Translations under genes and position numbers: made by a program
NCBI GenBank assembly: GCA_009746045.1
Contig: RPFO01000106.1
Location: 1,571,711-1,635,710 of the forward strand
DNA length: 64,000 bases
Direction of reading: 5' to 3'
Origin: Mesostigma viride
Taxonomy: Eukaryota; Streptophyta; Mesostigmatophyceae; Mesostigmatales; Mesostigmataceae
Notes under the pieces: generated by a model
What the model saw: the letters and a program-made list of their open reading frames with translations, nothing else
The model's database searches: none
Told to the model about the DNA's origin: nothing
Shown: positions 33,396 through 42,822 of the stretch, in pieces
How positions within the stretch are numbered: position 1 is the first letter of the stretch
Layout: each line of letters begins with the position of its first letter

Positions 33396-33431
<36 letters not shown>

Positions 33432-33447
33432 CCATCCATCCATCCAT

Positions 33448-33522
<75 letters not shown>

Positions 33523-33523
33523 T

Positions 33524-33570
<47 letters not shown>

Positions 33571-33712
33571 TCCATCCATCCATCCATCCATCCATCCATC
33601 CATCCATCCATCCATCCATCCATCCATCCATCCATCCATCCATCCATCCATCCATCCATCCATCCATCCATCCATCCATCCATCCATCCATCCATCCATC
33701 CATCCATCCACC
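33373..33712. repeat. ATCC/AGCC tetranucleotide array
   Basis: Blocks of ATCC, then AGCC with a single ATCC interruption, then ATCC again, over about 340 bases. Reading frames give pure SIHP or SQPA repeats (plus strand) and WMDG or WLAG repeats (minus strand). These are not genes. Confidence 0.97.
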
Positions 33713-33812
33713 GAATTTGTCCTGAATTTGCAAGCATAAGGGCGAGTTTCTTCCGAAAATTGGCTCGATCCGCCGTAGAGTTTGAACGGGCAAGTTGCAA
33801 ACACGCACGTTA

Positions 33813-34060
33813 CTTGATTAATTAATTAAACACGTGCTCCCATTGGTCACGGAGCACCTTAAGTGCACAACGGGAATGGCAGGGGACCTCCTCTTCTCCG
33901 TCTCATGCCAGTGGCCGGCATGCCACAGGGTGCACAATGGGACCCGTACGATCCAGCTTCCTCTGTGGTGGGTGCAATAAGACCCGTGTGAGCATTGCAT
34001 GGCTGCGGTGGCGTGAGCGAACGTGCGATGCAAGGCGGGGCATAGCTAGGCTAGGGTGGT
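33813..34060 (-). repeat. SINE-like element, second copy
   Basis: The reverse complement matches 17,110-17,425 in order and ends CAATGGGAGCACGTGTTT followed by AATTAATTAATCAAG. It lies immediately left of the viral remnant block. Confidence 0.45.
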
Positions 34061-34127
34061 AGGCTACTGACTGTAGAGCAACCTACGCTCCGCGAGGGTG
34101 ACCCCATGTTTCCGCGGTTTTGGTTTT

Positions 34128-34159
34128 GGGCCACGGGAATCGGCTAAGTCCCGTGGCCC
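34128..34159. other. Perfect 11-bp inverted repeat
   Basis: GGGCCACGGGA and TCCCGTGGCCC are separated by a 10-base loop. It sits between the SINE-like element and the viral remnant. Function unknown; it may be a hairpin terminator or an end structure of an insertion. Confidence 0.6.
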
Positions 34160-34339
34160 TGCACAGTGTGTGGGACATGCACAAAGTTTTTTCATTAAAA
34201 AATAAATAATTTAAAGGACTTCATCCAGATTCGTACGTGGGGGGCTTTTGCGAGCTAAGCGGCCCAGCGGGATCATACCAGGGCTGGGATCGACTTGAAC
34301 TGTGTGGGGGGGTAAGGCCTATACTTCTTAGCCCCACTC

Positions 34340-34567
34340 CTATTTCTGCGCATGGCCCCACCCGAAAAAGTTCTGCTTGGAAGGAATGTACTCTGCCCTA
34401 TCATGAGGAACAACATAGTAAGGATCATACTCAGGCGCCTCGAAGGCCCTTGCAGCGTGCCTCTTCTTCTTGCAGGATGCGGCGGCGTGAGAGGCGCAGG
34501 TCTTGAGACCAGTCCTCGCTCGGTTCTTGCAGTTGGTGCCGGCCTTGGTCTTCCTGGAGCACTTCAT
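34340..34567 (-). CDS. DUF5763-like zinc-binding peptide, viral-type
   Basis: 75 aa starting MKCSRKTKAGTNCKNRARTG and then LKTCASHAA. The C-x(n)-T-K-x-G-x-x-C-K-x-R-x-x-x-G-x-x-x-C-x-x-H pattern is the small Cys/His motif (DUF5763 type) frequent in large algal viruses and phages. The frame is open from ATG to stop and lies 42 bases after the stop of the preceding frame, the tight spacing of viral genomes. The C-terminus (PEYDPYYVVP...) is not recognised. Probably part of the endogenous viral block. Confidence 0.6.
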   Translation of the reverse strand: MKCSRKTKAGTNCKNRARTGLKTCASHAAASCKKKRHAARAFEAPEYDPYYVVPHDRAEYIPSKQNFFGWGHAQK

Positions 34568-34609
34568 GACATAGAGTCTACTGCCATTAAAAAAGCGCCA
34601 AGTCCAGGT

Positions 34610-35172
34610 TCAGAAGATGGGTGAGTCGGCGTCCGACACGGGCGCGTTGAAGCCGGAGAGCTGGTCGCCGGGGGTGCTCTCGTTGTAGTACTTGAGGGAG
34701 TTGTACATGTTGAAGCCGTCGAACTTGAGCAGGGCCTTCTCCTAATTGGCGTTCCTGGCGCAGTGGTGGCAGGCCACGCCCATGGCCTTGAGCTGGGGGA
34801 TGTACATGAAGTAGGAGGACATCTCGTGGTGGTGGAAGGTCCTGTAGCAGCTCTGGCAGCCCTTGGGCGGCCACTGGGTGTAGTAGAAGGAGGTGTTGAA
34901 GTAGGGGGCGATGGAGGCGCAGATCTTGGACAGCTCCGGGTCGCGCTCGAACCCGGCCGCTTGACGACCTCCTCCCCCTTGGCGGCGAGCTGCTCCCGAG
35001 TCCAGTAGGTCCCCACTGTCTCGAACTCGGACGCCCGGCGGACGAGGTAGACGATCTCCCTGTTGGCGCAGGGCTCGCAGTAGATGCCGGGCTTGGTGCC
35101 GATGCTTTCGTCCTCCTTGACGCGGTACGCCACCTTCTCGGGCACGTGCTCGCATGTGACATGCAGCAGGCG
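34610..35172 (-). pseudogene. Cys-rich viral-type protein, broken
   Basis: Segments in order: HVTCEHVPEKVAYRVKED and YCEPCANREIVYLVRRASEF; after a one-base frame change near 34,965, DPELSKICASIAPYFNTS and GCQSCYRTFHHHEMSSYFMY; then CHHCARN, an in-frame TAG at about 34,744, and a continuation ending SDADSPIF. Three CxxC/CxxH pairs suggest zinc binding. No homolog is recognised. The N-terminus is lost, joined directly to the fibre repeat frame. The frame change and stop show decay. Confidence 0.55.
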
Positions 35173-35185
35173 TACTGCAGCTGGA

Positions 35186-35468
35186 AACCGTCAATGCATT
35201 ATCGGTGAACTTCACGGATTCCACGATCACCGACTTGGTAGCGCCCGCCGTCAGACTCAAGTCCACGTCGCTGGACACGGTCACCGCGTTGTCGGTCACT
35301 TTGACGGACTCGAGCACGACCGACTTGGTCGCGCCGGCCGTCAGAGTGAGATCCACATCGCTCGACACCGTGACCGCGTTGTCCGTGACCTTGACGGACT
35401 CGAGAACGACGGACTTAGTAGCGCCGGCGGTGAGAGTGAGATCCGTGTCGCCCGCGGAAGTTAAAGAA
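35186..35468 (-). pseudogene. Fibre-like protein, C-terminal repeat part
   Basis: Three 30-residue repeats (unit starts DVDLTLTAGATKSVVLESVK, ends TDNAVTVSS), rich in Thr/Ser/Val, as in trimeric beta-structured fibres or adhesins of large DNA viruses and phages. At 35,462-35,468 the frame meets the 5' end of the LTR element. The other half is at 51,166-51,495, and the frame is continuous across the insertion once one target duplication is discounted. The downstream end is fused out of frame to the Cys-rich remnant. Confidence 0.65.
35462..35468. repeat. 7-bp target-site duplication, left copy
   Basis: TAAAGAA directly before GTTAACGCC of the 5' LTR; the right copy is at 51,166-51,172. Confidence 0.85.
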
Positions 35469-36579
35469 GTTAACGCCAAGCGCATTGGCGTGATCCTGAT
35501 TCGGCATATCTCTGCGATTCCAGCGGCACCGGAACGAGTTCATTCCGACAAGTATCAAGAAAGTTATGGCGTTCCGACTTCCCGGTCGCGCGCAAGCGCG
35601 AGCCGGCTGTTCTTCTAAGTCGGACGTGAATATTTGCCGACGACATATGGGGTCGACAGTAATTCCTGGGCTGACAGGAATAAGGTGCTGTACCTACGAC
35701 GGTATTGGATTAATACGTCGTACGCAGGAAATAGGAACCTTAACCTGTGGTCTGTTGGTACCGCAGGTTTAGTCCTGGACTTCTAGGTGCAGATGCAATA
35801 GTCACTGTGGACTGCGCTCTGTGGTCACTGTGCCTGTATGGCAGACCTACTGTATAGGAACTGGGCGCTGTACAGGTAGTGAATACTGTACCGGGGGTGT
35901 TATTACTGAGCAGGCCTCCTAGGCTGCTCAGGACTAGCAAGCACAGTGCACAATTAGTATATAAAGAATAGGCCAGTGCCAATTGGGCATCTCTTGCGAG
36001 CCCGCCTCACGTGTGTTGCCTTGACTTGGCAAGCGCGTGTACAAGCCTCAAGTGTGTGAGCGCTGTAACATTATCCAATTTTAGGCCCGGTCTATACGGG
36101 ATTTAACTTCGCGGAGTTAAAAGTGGCGGGAAACAATGGACGGTGAGATTGAGGGCCGGTTTTCATCCAACGGTGAAAAATAACTTGCGGTTTTAACTCA
36201 CCGGAGATAAAAAATAACTCCAGACGGGCTTGGCCACGGACCCCTGTTATTTTTTTTTCGGAGTTAAAAGTTAAAAAGGAATAATTGGCGGGAAAACCCT
36301 GGTGGTCGGGCTGCTACTACCGACGTGAAGGCTGGTTGCCATAGCTGTGTGTGCCATTGCAGTTGGTAATTCCGACCATTTCAGTTGCGTATTTAAAGCA
36401 CGAAAACACTCGGCCATAATGTCTCGCCAGTCATACCACCTTATGCGCAAGCCCGACGAGGACAGGATTGACAGGGAGGACTGGAATGATTTGCAGGATT
36501 TGAAGATGATGCGAAGGCGTACAGGATAAAGACGTCTCTCAAGGCGTGGTGCACGTTTCCAAGCCCTTCGTAAGTCGGT

Positions 36580-37146
36580 TTGGCTTGCCGCGAGCTGCTA
36601 ATGAGAAGCGCACTCGCAACCACGGATGATTCGGGCGAACTGTCGCGTTTGGCCGATGGTTTCAACCAGACGACCAGGGGAGTTGTTGATGGTCGTGTTG
36701 GTGCGCTCGATGGTATCGCAATCAAGATAAAAAAAACCTTCAAGTCGGAGGTAGCGAACCCCAGGCAGTACTACAATCGTAAGGGGTTTTATGCGCTTGT
36801 CATGCAAGCTGTGTGCGATTCGGAATGTCGTTTTCTGTATGGCTCCAACAAATGTTGCGGCAGTACCCATGACAGTGTCGCATTTCGTGTCAGCTCTTTG
36901 CACACGGAATTGGCACGTGTTGGCCTGCCAGAAGGATTCTACATAGTGGCAGATGAGGCATACACCATCAAGCCTTGGCTTGTGACTCCCTACCCAGGAA
37001 GGGGTCTCAACGTCCAAGAGGACGCATGTAACTATTACATCTCTTTGTACAGGCAGGTCATAGAGCGTGCATTTGGGATTCTTATTCACCGCTTTGGCAT
37101 CCTTCACCGTGCATTAACATGTGACCTACGACATGCAACATGCTAG
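36580..37146 (+). pseudogene. Harbinger DDE transposase, C-terminally truncated
   Basis: 188 codons. The catalytic triad is visible: Asp44 in GALDGIAIKI, Asp125 in YIVADEAYTIKPWLVTPYPG, Glu162 in RQVIERAFGIL. YYNRKGFYALVMQAVCD and GSTHDS are also family signatures. PIF transposases usually run about 350-400 aa; here the N-terminus is short (an upstream frame at 36,347-36,529 may be an earlier exon) and the C-terminus ends where the minisatellite begins. Probably inactive. Confidence 0.85.
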
Positions 37147-37627
37147 CCAGTTTTTTTTACCCACCTTGGTGTATAATGCTTGAGTGTGCCACGTGTGGCA
37201 TGGTGTTTGGTTGCCAGTTTTTTTTACCCACCTTGGTGTATAATAATGCTTGAGTGTGCCACGTGTGGCATGGTGTTTGGTTGCCAGTTTCTTTTACCCA
37301 CCTTGGTGTATGCTTGAGTGTGCCACGTGTGGCATGGTGTTTGGTTGCCAGTTTTTTTTAACCCACCTTGGTGTATAATGCTTGAGTGTGCCACGTGTGG
37401 CATGGTGTTTGGTTGCCAATTTTTTTTACCCACCTTGGTGTATAATGCTTGACTGTGCCACGTGTGGCATGGTGTTTGGTTGCCAGTTTTTTTTACCTAC
37501 CTTGGTGTATGCTTGAGTGTGCCACGTGTGGCATGGTGTTTGGTTGCCAGTTTTTTTTACCCACCTTGGTGTATGCTTGAGTGTGCCACGTGTGGCATGG
37601 TGTTTGGTTGCCATTTTTTTTTTACCC
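37147..37627. repeat. 70-bp minisatellite inside the Harbinger element
   Basis: About seven units containing ACCCACCTTGGTGTATAATG and the near-palindrome TGCCACGTGTGGCA, which has a CACGTG core. It starts at the end of the transposase frame. Small variations in T-run length and loss of TAATG separate the units. Confidence 0.9.
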
Positions 37628-38864
37628 ACAAGCGGTGAGGATGAGAATGTTGCCTAATCCCGCTATTGTAACGTCAAAAAGGATGCATGTGCAATGGTAG
37701 TTGATGACCATCACAGTTGTCAAACTTAACCCCTAAATGGGCAGAAATACTGCCGATGCATCGGCTGTAACTTCACAACTTTGCAAACCAGATGCCATCC
37801 AACCTACCCATATCCAATGGCTGTCCTTGGGGGCCAAGCATGTCCATGAGTTGCTCTTCGGGTTGATACATCACAACCTTACATATATGCAGGGTAGGCC
37901 ATGTATAACTACCGTCAAAGTCAGGGCGGTCAAGACGCGCGTTTTCAGTTTTGGTAGAATGTGCATTTTGAATCATGTTATGAGAGCTAGGCACCTACCA
38001 CTTCAGGGATGATAAACAATTAGTTGCTGAGCAGTTTGAGCCTTTGGGGTCATCACTTGGTTGGGTATACCAGCAGCTACACCCAGTACAGCCCATAGGG
38101 GTACCGTTGGTAAAAAGCAACCAAGGGGGTAGGGCTTGGCATACTACCTACTAATACCTACTAATATGGCCACCAACCATGCCATACAATACATTTCCCT
38201 TCCACAATGATGGGGAAACATAACTGCATCATCACACTGCCCTTACATGGCACCTATGTGCAGCTGCCACCTTGTCCATGCACGTAGGTAACGTGGTACA
38301 GACACCCTACGCAAGGCATGCATTCTAGGAGGCAGCCACCAACAAACTAGTGATGTTAAGCCTATTTCAGCTTGCCCTAGCAAGGATAAACTAGGCCTAA
38401 GCTGCTATAGCTTGCCAGGTGATGGCCTGCAGCACGCCTGGTGGCACATGCTCACTGACAATGGGAAGCTTCTACTCACCGGTTACGTGCTTGATGATGC
38501 CACAGAAACCAGCCAACTGCCTCTCACTCATGCAATATGTGTGTGGGAAATGTATAACAAACATATATGGAGGTATTCAAGCCCATACAGCCTCTAAAAC
38601 TTATCACCATCACACTATGGCAGGTCAACTGACTGAGGGAGGCATCTATGAATGGTGTTTTAGGAAGGGGCCAGGCCAGGGTCAAGAAAGAACATGAATA
38701 ATGCAAAAAGAATGTGCTACACAAGCTAGAACGTATACCTAAACGTCATACGTCGACAAGGAAACGATAACTCAGCTTTACCTGGCATGGCTGGCATTAC
38801 CTTAGCCCAGGCGGTGGCCGCATAATGGCGCATTGCGGCACACCAAAGTTGTGCAGCATGGTCG

Positions 38865-39116
38865 CTAGATTCGGCGATCTCTGGCCACCCTTGCAAGTTT
38901 ACGACTACAAATCATCATAAAAACTAAAAAGAAACCGATATATCCTTTAACTGAATACGCTGCTCGGATGCTTTCGTCAATTACGACATGCCCGAAACGC
39001 GCTTTTTCTCTCATCGTCCACTTCGGCGTTTTCCCATGGGCGACTCCGCATGGCACGCAATGATTTCGCGCTTCGGGTGGCAGCAATGGTCCATCTCCTT
39101 CGGCATTGTCCGCCAT
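38865..39116 (-). CDS. Possible second Harbinger ORF
   Basis: 83 aa opposite to the transposase, near the right inverted repeat; contains PPEARNHCVPCGVAHGKTP and KWTMREKARFGHVVIDESIR. Autonomous PIF/Harbinger elements often carry a convergent Myb/trihelix-type ORF at this place. The Trp/basic pattern is suggestive only. Confidence 0.25.
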   Translation of the reverse strand: MADNAEGDGPLLPPEARNHCVPCGVAHGKTPKWTMREKARFGHVVIDESIRAAYSVKGYIGFFLVFMMICSRKLARVARDRRI

Positions 39117-39359
39117 GGCTGGCGACCGCGGGTCATCTTCCCCTTCCCCGCCGTCAGTGTTTTGGGTTTAATTGCCTGTAATTGCCTGATTGCCCGGGCA
39201 CGGAGCTGGCGCCACGTCATCGACTTGGCGGGAACCACTCTACTTGCGGTCCAGACAGTTGAGTTTCGTATAGACTGAAATTTTTACCTCCGGACCCAAT
39301 TTTCAGCTAAAAATGACCGGTTCGGTTTTAACTTAAAATCCGTATAGACTGGGCCTTAA

Positions 39360-41620
39360 GGGGACGTGGCGCGCCGAATATTTTCCGCGCCAAAAAATTC
39401 GCGGTACCAGCCGTACCGTGAAAAGTGGGTGCACGGTGCGCGCACCCCTTACGGAAGTGGCCATGGCGACTGCGTTTAGGCGAAACTAGCAATGTAGGGC
39501 TAGAGAAATGCAAAAAAATTGCTCGAATGTTGAAGACGATGATTTAATGATGTTGGATTGTGGCGGCAAGTAGCTGGTTTACAATCGGTGCTTTCTTTTA
39601 CTGCCATCGGCATGGGGGGTAAACTGCATTTTTTGGTCGCGCGGAATAAAATAGAATTCGTGATAGCGTCAGTAAATTCGCAGTTTGGGGGGGCTTTTTG
39701 ACCGTGAAGGATGCATTAATATCGGTAGCATTGAATTCCAAACCGAACTGGTGCTTTTTGCTACATTTTCGGCCATTCTCGGTAAGTAATTCTTCAGGCC
39801 TGCGCAGTGCATGTCGGAACCTTCCATGGAAGAACGGCCGTTGTTGCGCGCCTGAGCGAGGGATCTGCGAGGGCAATGTATAGATTTGTCGCGAATGTTA
39901 TGTGCTATCAGTTCTTTCTTCTATGAGCTCATCGTTCGAAGGTTTTTGCGTTCTTTTTGGGCAGTTTCCGCCAGCTAGCTCGCCGTTGCTTGCCGAATAC
40001 CTGGCAGCTTTAGATTGTTTTCGTTGATGTCGTGGTCAGGGCCGCTTCAGTCGAAGCCTATAGCTTCTCGGGAAGGTTTAAGGCATTTCATAAAACGTGT
40101 TCTGGCAAGGATGGTGTGCGTATGGACGCTTCTTGTTGTGTGAGAGTGACGCACCCTCTCTTCGCAGCGGCATCACAGCGCTCATGCGCTGGAGGGCCGC
40201 CAATGGTTTCTTTCCATTTTATCGTGCAGGGGAGGAAGTGTTTATTGACGATCATGTTGGAGATATTGCATTTGTGTGACTGCATGTAGATAGCTGCCAC
40301 CATTGGTTTATTTGAGCTTTCCCTTGATATGATGATGTGAAAAGACTGCGATGTGCTGAGCCAACCATGGTTGACAAGGTTGACTGCATGCAAGCTTTGT
40401 ATGCCATGATCTCCTCGGTTCCTTGCCCTCCATAGTTCCAGTTTGTTGCCCATCTCAGGTAGGGCAGTGAAGGAGTTGTTGCTGTGTTGATTAGCTTGGT
40501 TGGCATAAACCTTACACTCTTACCTGGGAGAAACATAGATAATGCTGGTTAGGCATTTTAGTGCCATCATCATTATTGCTATTCACATGCTTATATATCT
40601 GGCCATGCTCGAGGGAGGGTGAAGGTGTATGAGGTGTGTGGCCACCCCTTTGTGCTTCATAACATATTCAGCATGTATTTGATGCATGTTGAATGGCATG
40701 TAAAGTGTAATTGTGTTAACTTGGTTACTGAGTGGTCCTTAGCGCCTGTCAGGTGGTCGTCTAGGGAACCCATCAGTGCGTGTCACAGTGACCCCAAACC
40801 GTGAGCATGTGTCGTCATCAGTGTGCTAGAGTTATTTATATGTGCTTTTGGTCATAGATTTGCTGAGTTCTAATCATGAAGTTTACAAGGTAACCTTGGG
40901 TTGACTATTGTGTATGCTCTCTTGGCATGTATGCCTAACGATCGTGTTGCTATGCTTGGGCTGGCAAGGTTGGCCATGCTGAGGGCAGGTGAGGGCAGAT
41001 GAGGTGCCTAGCTGTTTGCTTATGTTTTGTGATCGAGTAGGGCATGCTTTCAGGCTTTTTGGATGGAAAACATCATGCCTAACTGGCCTTGTACAAAGAA
41101 AAACCTCCTTTAGCTTATGTTCAGGTTTTAGCACGTTTAACTTTATAACTTGAGCTAGACTTGTCGGAATGACCTGGGACTTGGAAGACAGTTGTCCCCC
41201 TGTTAGACGGATTTTCGCTGCAGAAAAAAGCATTTTTTAGACGTGTTTATAAAAAGTTATTCCCAATGTCCGGTAAAAAATGGGTCGTTTTGCGGGGAAA
41301 TTAATAACTGTTCGAGGTTTTGCCCTTTCCATGATGTAAATAGCTCAGCAAGCTACAAACTCAGGGAACTAAAAACGCTGCAGACAGTTTTGCAAATGAA
41401 TGTGTGCATTGACTGGGGCGTACCCAGCCTTAATTAGCATCTTTTGCTATTTCTAGCGCATTATTGGCGTATATATGGGGGTAGTACCCCCAACAAGTGC
41501 ATGGACAACTCACTAGAGATGTTATTTAGTGCCCACAATCATAACTTAGCATTGTGCAAATGAATTTCAAGTGATATTAGCATAGGTCAATTTTTAAGGG
41601 TTTTGGGGTGCCACCTCCCC
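39360..41620 (+). mobile_element. TTAA-flanked non-autonomous DNA transposon, copy 1
   Basis: 2,261 bp with imperfect inverted repeats GGGGACGTGGCGCGCC / GGGGAGGTGGCACCCC and TTAA on each side, as in piggyBac-type elements. A near-identical inverted copy is at 57,942-60,212. No transposase is seen; the longest frame shared by both copies (40,032-40,289, 85 aa, MVRAASVEAYSFSGRFKAFH...) is not recognised. It directly abuts the Harbinger element, sharing the TTA of its target site. Confidence 0.85.
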
Positions 41621-41799
41621 TTAACAAAGCTCCGTTTCCAACCATATTCACACATTGCTGCATTGCAACCATATCCTTCACATTGCGTTTGATAAGAACG
41701 TTAACTCAAATTACAAACAGTCTCAGCGGAACGGCCAGGAGGGTCGTTGCTGGTTGCGGTGTGCAGCGTTGACGACGCGAGGAGTTCGTCCGGTGGTGA

Positions 41800-42720
41800 A
41801 TGGTGCAGGAAGAACAACGGCAGCAGAATTTCTGGTTTCGGCAGTCTGCTGGGGGTTCGATTTCGCCTGAATTGCGTCGTGTCGTTCGAGATCTATCTTT
41901 ATTGCTTGCATATCGTCCGCCTGTTAATCGCAGCTTCGTGCAATTCGTCGACGACCAGGTCGAAGATTGGGAGCGAATTCTGCGGCATGTCCAAACCATC
42001 GTCATTCCGGAGCACCGGAGCATCGACGACCTCGAGCAAGAGCTTCACGGTTTGGTCGGCATCCAGACGGTGATTACAGCAGTAGCTGAGCGGGTGCGTG
42101 CGGAGTTGGCGGCTAGGCGAGGCGAGGCTGCGGAGGCAGCTGGTGCAGTGCGACACGAGTTTGTACCGACAGCAGCGGGTGCGGGTGTACCACGTACTTT
42201 CGCAGGCGTAATCGGCGACGAGGGTGTTGCAGCAGGGCCAGTTCGACGGGAACGACGCGGAGCGGAGCACTACAGGCGGCTTGCAGAGGTCGGGGCGACA
42301 GCGGAAGCCATCACCGGAGGACAGCGTGCTGCACGAGTCGGCAGGTTTCCGGAGCGAGCAAGGGTTCCTTTTCAGGAACTGCCCCAACCCCTTCGCGTTC
42401 GTGTGACGCGTTGGGAAGAGTTTGCCCCTCTTGGTTACGATAGTGACCTTGAGGTGGGAGCAGTGGGCGTCGCTGGGCTAGGCGACGAGGCACTTGGCGA
42501 CCACGAGGTGCCAAGATACAATCCGCGGGGTGCCAACGACGGGTTGTCACCTGTTTACTATACTAACGGTGACGATTCTGTCATCGCGGGCCGACAGCGG
42601 GTCGACGACGGCGCAGCGGGTAGCAGGATGCCAGAGCTGATTGTGGTGAGCGACAGCGACAGCGACAGCGACAAGGAGAACCAGGACGCGCCTGGGGGAG
42701 ACCGTGGTGGTCTTGCCTGA
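41800..42720 (+). CDS. Extra ORF upstream of gag, retrotransposon copy 1
   Basis: 306 aa, open from ATG to stop, between the 5' LTR and gag. The N-terminal 110 residues are predicted helical (PELRRVVRDLSLLLAYRP; VEDWERILRHVQTIVIPEH). The middle is Ala/Gly/Arg-rich and the C-terminus reads ELIVVSDSDSDSDKENQD. That end fits a SUMO-interacting motif (hydrophobic core plus Ser-Asp run) and contains a KEN sequence. No homolog recognised. It may be a divergent Gag N-terminal protein or an accessory protein. It is the only intact frame of this copy. Confidence 0.5.
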   Translation: MVQEEQRQQNFWFRQSAGGSISPELRRVVRDLSLLLAYRPPVNRSFVQFVDDQVEDWERILRHVQTIVIPEHRSIDDLEQELHGLVGIQTVITAVAERVRAELAARRGEAAEAAGAVRHEFVPTAAGAGVPRTFAGVIGDEGVAAGPVRRERRGAEHYRRLAEVGATAEAITGGQRAARVGRFPERARVPFQELPQPLRVRVTRWEEFAPLGYDSDLEVGAVGVAGLGDEALGDHEVPRYNPRGANDGLSPVYYTNGDDSVIAGRQRVDDGAAGSRMPELIVVSDSDSDSDKENQDAPGGDRGGLA

Positions 42721-42822
42721 GTGGTAACACTTGGCATTTTCCTTTCTTGTTCAGTAGCTTATATTGCTTTAATTGCTGCTTGGCCACTTGGCTGGCTGTA
42801 GCAGATCTGAACAGAGGCCATC

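Larger units (their letters stand above)
36084..39355 (+). mobile_element. PIF/Harbinger-type DNA transposon
   Basis: Terminal inverted repeats are GGCCCGGTCTATACGGGATT (left) and GGCCCAGTCTATACGGATTT (right, complement). A TTA target duplication lies at 36,081-36,083 and 39,356-39,358, the PIF/Harbinger hallmark. The element encodes a DDE transposase fragment and contains a 70-bp minisatellite. Confidence 0.9.
35469..41705 (+). repeat. 5' LTR, split by two DNA transposons
   Basis: LTR sequence occupies 35,469-36,083 and 41,624-41,705 (697 bp together). It matches the 3' LTR at 50,460-51,165 except for 3-, 3- and 9-base indels. A TATA-like gtatataaagaata lies near 35,957. The uninterrupted 3' LTR provides the empty-site sequence CCAATTTTAACAAAG. 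Confidence 0.92.

Noticed and set aside
33262-33825. WMDG/WLAG and SIHP/SQPA frames up to 180 aa
   Set aside because: Tetranucleotide array; equally open on both strands in all frames.
41706-41760. tRNA primer-binding site after the 5' LTR
   Set aside because: No TGG start complementary to a tRNA 3' CCA end; an internal-tRNA primer is possible but not demonstrable here.
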